A stretch of 64,000 nucleotides of DNA, taken from assembly GCA_900473205.1 (NCBI GenBank), contig UCLB01000018.1:110584-174583 (forward strand), in the 5' to 3' direction. Source of the stretch: Hyphomicrobiales bacterium (GTDB taxonomy: Bacteria; Pseudomonadota; Alphaproteobacteria; Rhizobiales; Rhizobiaceae). A model generated the notes under the pieces. The model did no database searches and was not told where the DNA came from. It saw nothing but the letters and a program-made list of their open reading frames with translations. Below are positions 61,021-64,000 of the stretch, one piece after another. How positions within the stretch are numbered: position 1 is the first letter of the stretch; every line of letters starts with the position of its first letter. The position numbers and the translations under genes are program-made.

Positions 61021-61566
61021 TTGCGTTTTATCTATTTTCTCGCGGCGATTTTGCTGGTTGTAGCGCCTGCTCGGGCTGAGGACTCTCCAGAGGGCATGCA
61101 GATGGCGATTAATATCGTGATGAAGAGTCCTCTGAAAAGCGACAGCGTTGTATATTGGGCGCTCAAATGCAAAAGCCCTTGTGATCTTGAGCCGAAATAC
61201 GCTGCTGGCGGTGCTGAATCGGAGTATCGTGCTGCGGCTTATATCTTGGTCCGCGATAAGAAGGACCTGGAAATCAAATATCTCACTGCATGCAGATCAT
61301 CTTGCACGATCTTGATGGACATTGTCGCTGACAATAAACGTCGAACATGCGTCGGCTACGACATGGCCTGGGCCGTACACTATGGCACTGTCCGTCAAAA
61401 TGGAGTTCGAGTGAAATCAGCCGACTTTCTCCAGCACGAGTATCGAGCACCTTTGATACGAGACTGGATAAAGGAGCATGGCATGAGAGAAGACCTCCGA
61501 TATAGCTACGTTCCAGCTGAAATCGTTGAGCAGGCCTACGGACTGTGCCCTAATACCATGCCCTAA
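61021..61566 (+). CDS. Exported protein of unknown function
   Basis: Read from TTG at 61021 after a GGAAGGAAG site, 181 residues. It has an N-terminal signal peptide (cleavage likely after PARA near residue 18). The mature part contains two cysteine pairs (KCKSPC and CRSSC) plus two more single cysteines, suggesting disulfides in the periplasm. Convergent with the outer-spanin candidate, with a 4-base overlap. No family recognised. Confidence 0.6.
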   Translation: MRFIYFLAAILLVVAPARAEDSPEGMQMAINIVMKSPLKSDSVVYWALKCKSPCDLEPKYAAGGAESEYRAAAYILVRDKKDLEIKYLTACRSSCTILMDIVADNKRRTCVGYDMAWAVHYGTVRQNGVRVKSADFLQHEYRAPLIRDWIKEHGMREDLRYSYVPAEIVEQAYGLCPNTMP

Positions 61567-61796
61567 GGTGACACGATCTTCTTGACCGCCTTCAACCGTG
61601 CCCGGCAATCGGCACCGGCCACCGCAAGCTGATCGGCAAACTCTACAACATCGGCAGTGGTGACATTCGACCGTCCGCCATAAACCGGCTCATCTCTGCA
61701 GACTAACAGTGCAGGCGGGATCGACGTCGTCGCACAGGAAACGACCAGCCCGAGGATGAAAACGAAGCAGGCGGCAGTCACGATCTTACCCATCAT
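61563..61796 (-). CDS. Outer-membrane spanin-like lipoprotein (Rz1-like)
   Basis: A 77-residue lipoprotein candidate: hydrophobic N-terminus with lipobox GLVVSC (Cys near residue 21), then a proline-containing mature part. It follows and overlaps by 4 bases the inner-spanin candidate, the typical Rz/Rz1 pairing. It would join the inner and outer membranes in the last step of lysis. Confidence 0.7.
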   Translation of the reverse strand: MMGKIVTAACFVFILGLVVSCATTSIPPALLVCRDEPVYGGRSNVTTADVVEFADQLAVAGADCRARLKAVKKIVSP

Positions 61797-62119
61797 TGCT
61801 TCCCTCCAAATCGGGTCAGGAAGGCATCTGCCAGAGGCTTTGGCAGCTCAACGTCGGCCGCATGCCGGGCCTTCGCCACAGACGTCTGAAGCGTCGAGGA
61901 TTTCGTCTGTTGGGTCTCTGCGTCAACCATGACATCGTTCAACGCTTCGACGGCAGCCTCGGCGGATCGCAGTTCTTTATCTTTGGCCGCAAGCTCGATC
62001 TTGAGTGACGAAACCTGATCAACGAGCGACGTGTAATGCCAATAACCCAAGCCCATGACGGCTAGGACAGCGACCACGGTCCCGATTTTGAGATATGTTG
62101 GCAGGCTGAAATCAAGCAT
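61793..62119 (-). CDS. Inner-membrane spanin-like protein (Rz-like)
   Basis: A 108-residue protein with one N-terminal membrane helix (about residues 10-28, YLKIGTVVAVLAVMGLGYW) and a long periplasmic coiled coil (SSLKIELAAKDKELRSAEAA). This is the i-spanin architecture. Overlaps the holin-like gene by 8 bases upstream and the outer spanin candidate downstream. Confidence 0.72.
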   Translation of the reverse strand: MLDFSLPTYLKIGTVVAVLAVMGLGYWHYTSLVDQVSSLKIELAAKDKELRSAEAAVEALNDVMVDAETQQTKSSTLQTSVAKARHAADVELPKPLADAFLTRFGGKQ

Positions 62120-62348
62120 CGGGACCCCGTTTCCGCAGCTTCAGCAGCTCGCTTGTCAGGATCGAGCGCAGGTCCAGGTGGCCGGTGCCCATGTACAGCA
62201 ACAAGTGCGCTACAGCTGCCGAGCTGACAGCATAGATGACCTCGGCTTCACGGCCGAGCGCGGCTAAGATGAAGATGCCTGCCAGGCTCCAGGATGTCAG
62301 GCGGTTGGAATAGGTGCGGGATTTCTGTTCGCGCGGAACCCGGGTCAT
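62112..62348 (-). CDS. Holin-like small membrane protein
   Basis: Read from ATG at 62348 (MTRVPREQKSRTYSNRL), 78 residues. It has two hydrophobic stretches (about residues 18-32 and 37-56) and a basic C-terminus, as in small class II holins. It lies between the small gene 62345-62659 and the i-spanin candidate in a compact lysis cassette. Confidence 0.6.
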   Translation of the reverse strand: MTRVPREQKSRTYSNRLTSWSLAGIFILAALGREAEVIYAVSSAAVAHLLLYMGTGHLDLRSILTSELLKLRKRGPDA

Positions 62349-62659
62349 GCGGCTTCCGTCAGTGTAATTTGCTGCCGCTGGGTCTTCACCGTCTGCCATG
62401 CGAGGAGGATGCCTAACGCCTCGCAGATCGCGAGCAGTCGTGCGGTTCCCAGGAGCATGCCGCACCTCATGTCTGAAATGTAACCAATGCGGAACGTCGG
62501 ATATTTCTTTCGAATTTTGATTGAGATATCGACCGTCGACAGGCCTTGACCCTTCATCTCATCAAAGCATTCGAGTATTTCCTTCGTCAGCTTTTCCTGC
62601 AGTAGGACGACAGATTTGGGACGATAGCTTTCAGGAGACACTGGAATTGAGCGACCCAT
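62345..62659 (-). CDS. Small protein in the lysis cassette, possibly DNA-binding
   Basis: A 104-residue protein read from the second ATG of two (62659), which has GGAGG 6 bases upstream. The core IRKKYPTFRIGYISDMRCGM resembles a helix-turn-helix, and the end is hydrophobic. Start and stop overlap the neighbouring cassette genes. Its role in the cassette is unknown. Confidence 0.5.
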   Translation of the reverse strand: MGRSIPVSPESYRPKSVVLLQEKLTKEILECFDEMKGQGLSTVDISIKIRKKYPTFRIGYISDMRCGMLLGTARLLAICEALGILLAWQTVKTQRQQITLTEAA

Positions 62660-63384
62660 CATCGACCTCCAAACTTCTTGAAGGCGGCAGCCAGCTTGCT
62701 ATCATACGCATTGGCCTTGTATCCGGGTCCATTGTACCGGCTGGCGAAACCGGCCCAATCCTTGGCCTTCAACGCCTTATGCATAGCTAGGTTGGATTTT
62801 ACGAAGTTACAAAAGCCGAAAAGCTGCTCATCCTCTGACTGGCACGTCGAATAAACGAAGGCTTGTACCGATGAATATCCCGCAGCCTTGAAATTGCTTC
62901 CCAGAATCTGAAAGGCACCCCAACTGCAACAAGCCAGAGCTGCGGTCTGATTCAGCTTCATCGCGACTGCTAAGCGGGCGTATTGGTTTTCACCCCCGGC
63001 ACCGTAGAGCGCTTTATTCCAGGTCCTGGAGCTAATGTTGGGATGAGAAGTGTCATACTTTCTACCCGTCGCAGCTGAGAATTTGTGTGCCTCAAACAGG
63101 ATTTTCGGTCTACCACTCGTCAAATATCCGGAGCCCAAGGCTTCAACAGATGTGACTGCACGGACATGCGCCTCGCTGACACCAAGGAGCGCGGCGGCTT
63201 TGACGAAGGCTCCTGGCGACATCTTTACGTGGGAACCGACGAAGTTTTTTGGTAACGCGTCAGCAGTTGTCTCAACCCATGTGCAGGCGGCTTCCACACC
63301 GCCGAGGCAGTCTTCTACAGATTGACGCCAGTCTGGCTGCTCAACCGCAGATTCATCTTTCCGGAATAGATCGAACAGCGCCAC
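62659..63384 (-). CDS. N-acetylmuramidase endolysin (PF11860-like)
   Basis: A 241-residue enzyme cleaving the glycan strand of peptidoglycan. The muramidase signature is AVTSVEALGSGYLTSGRPKI with the catalytic Glu, then FEAHKFSAATGRKYD, the SWGAFQILGSNFKAAGYSSV segment and FASRYNGPGYKANAYDSKLA at the C-terminus. No signal peptide is seen, so export depends on the holin. It is the first gene of the lysis cassette reading leftwards. Confidence 0.85.
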   Translation of the reverse strand: MALFDLFRKDESAVEQPDWRQSVEDCLGGVEAACTWVETTADALPKNFVGSHVKMSPGAFVKAAALLGVSEAHVRAVTSVEALGSGYLTSGRPKILFEAHKFSAATGRKYDTSHPNISSRTWNKALYGAGGENQYARLAVAMKLNQTAALACCSWGAFQILGSNFKAAGYSSVQAFVYSTCQSEDEQLFGFCNFVKSNLAMHKALKAKDWAGFASRYNGPGYKANAYDSKLAAAFKKFGGR

Positions 63385-63454
63385 ACGGAACCCCTCAAAA
63401 CGTACTGTCGTTACGTCAATGGGAACCCGGTCGGCGGAAACACGGAAATTAAAA

Positions 63455-63742
63455 ATGCATGAGTTTGATCAAAAATTACTCAAGGAATTTCGAGACCAGT
63501 TCGACGCGACCGGCAGCGCGAAATTCAAGGACCCCAAGTATCCTTACGAGGTCAGCGTCGAGCCTACAAAGCACGCTCACATGATTACCGTGATTGACAC
63601 TCGAAAAAGGTGGTTTGGGCGCGTGATCATGAAGAACGAGCACCCAATTAATCGGCGCTCTGATATTGCTGACTATGGTCCCGTGTCTGCCGCTATCGTT
63701 TGTTTGGAAATGGCGATTGAGAAGGCATTTCCGCTATGGTAG
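63455..63742 (+). CDS. Small protein of unknown function (95 residues)
   Basis: Read from ATG at 63455 (MHEFDQKLLKEFRDQF); upstream sequence offers only a weak GGAAA site. The protein is charged with beta-like central segments. It is divergent from the muramidase gene and convergent with 63745-63981 (2 bases between stops). No family recognised. Confidence 0.45.
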   Translation: MHEFDQKLLKEFRDQFDATGSAKFKDPKYPYEVSVEPTKHAHMITVIDTRKRWFGRVIMKNEHPINRRSDIADYGPVSAAIVCLEMAIEKAFPLW

Positions 63743-63744
63743 CC

Positions 63745-63981
63745 TCAGACGGTGTAGGTCCAGTATCGGCGAAGGTCACGGATACACAGATGACCAATCA
63801 GTCCGCCCACTAGCATTAGAAAATACGGCCACACAACAATCAGTAGAACAATAATTCCACCCTTAACGTTATGCACCGTCTTGGCAACATCAGCTTCTTT
63901 CCCAGCGAAGGGATTGACCCAGTCGATTGCTTGATGAACGCCGACCAGAAATACGTAGGCTGAAGCGATCAGACCAAGCAA
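63745..63981 (-). CDS. Two-helix membrane protein (78 residues)
   Basis: A 78-residue protein with hydrophobic helices at about residues 2-15 and 43-65 (GGIIVLLIVVWPYFLMLVGG), the second near a charged C-terminus. No family recognised. The true upstream context lies outside the window. Confidence 0.45.
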   Translation of the reverse strand: MLGLIASAYVFLVGVHQAIDWVNPFAGKEADVAKTVHNVKGGIIVLLIVVWPYFLMLVGGLIGHLCIRDLRRYWTYTV

Positions 63982-64000
63982 ACATGCGAACCTGACTAAG

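Overview
The window is chromosomal DNA from an alphaproteobacterium of the Rhizobiaceae, most like Agrobacterium/Rhizobium. The evidence is the host gene set and its style: fabH-plsX next to ihfA and a MerR gene, hppA, nusB-ribH, ribE-ribD-nrdR-glyA, an L,D-transpeptidase with an LdtR-type MarR regulator, hemB with an aspartate-type metal site, and bpt. Three regions can be told apart.

Region 1 (1 to about 34,108) is a nearly complete T7-supergroup podovirus genome lying as a prophage in reverse orientation. Read on the minus strand from right to left it follows T7 order: phage RNA polymerase, gp2.5-like SSB, endonuclease I, amidase, primase-helicase, DNA polymerase, 5' exonuclease, portal, scaffold, capsid, tail tubes A and B, internal virion proteins 13 to 16, tail fibre, holin candidate, small and large terminase. 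Seven near-identical 17-bp sites (core ATTACCCCTCACCATAG on the minus strand) are the phage promoters. They match the T3 class, and the polymerase has an acidic residue at the discriminator position of its specificity loop. Strong hairpin terminators sit at T7-like places, for example after the capsid gene. No integrase, repressor, DNA ligase or T7-type early region is visible. Three plus-strand genes (111-815, 2512-2787, 30014-30961) run against lytic transcription and are candidate lysogen-expressed genes. One is a membrane protein with a nuclease-like C-terminal domain.

The right prophage boundary is the 5' half of a tRNA-Leu(UAA) gene (34109-34147, minus strand) that stops at the end of the anticodon loop. 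Its host promoter points into the prophage, towards the phage RNA polymerase gene, with a strong terminator in between. A perfect 15-bp inverted repeat brackets the polymerase gene and its promoters.

Region 2 (34,148 to 57,225) is ordinary core chromosome: fatty-acid and phospholipid synthesis, envelope assembly, a proton-pumping pyrophosphatase, the riboflavin cluster with nusB and nrdR, serine hydroxymethyltransferase, cell-wall crosslinking, haem synthesis and protein N-end modification. An unusual item is a palindromic mosaic element of about 208 bp inserted in frame in ribD, adding about 70 residues. The region ends at an intact tRNA-Thr(UGU).

Region 3 (57,226 to 64,000) is a second accessory segment downstream of tRNA-Thr. 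It has many small unrecognised genes and a compact minus-strand lysis cassette: muramidase, small protein, holin-like protein, inner and outer spanin candidates. This looks like the edge or remnant of another prophage running past the window.
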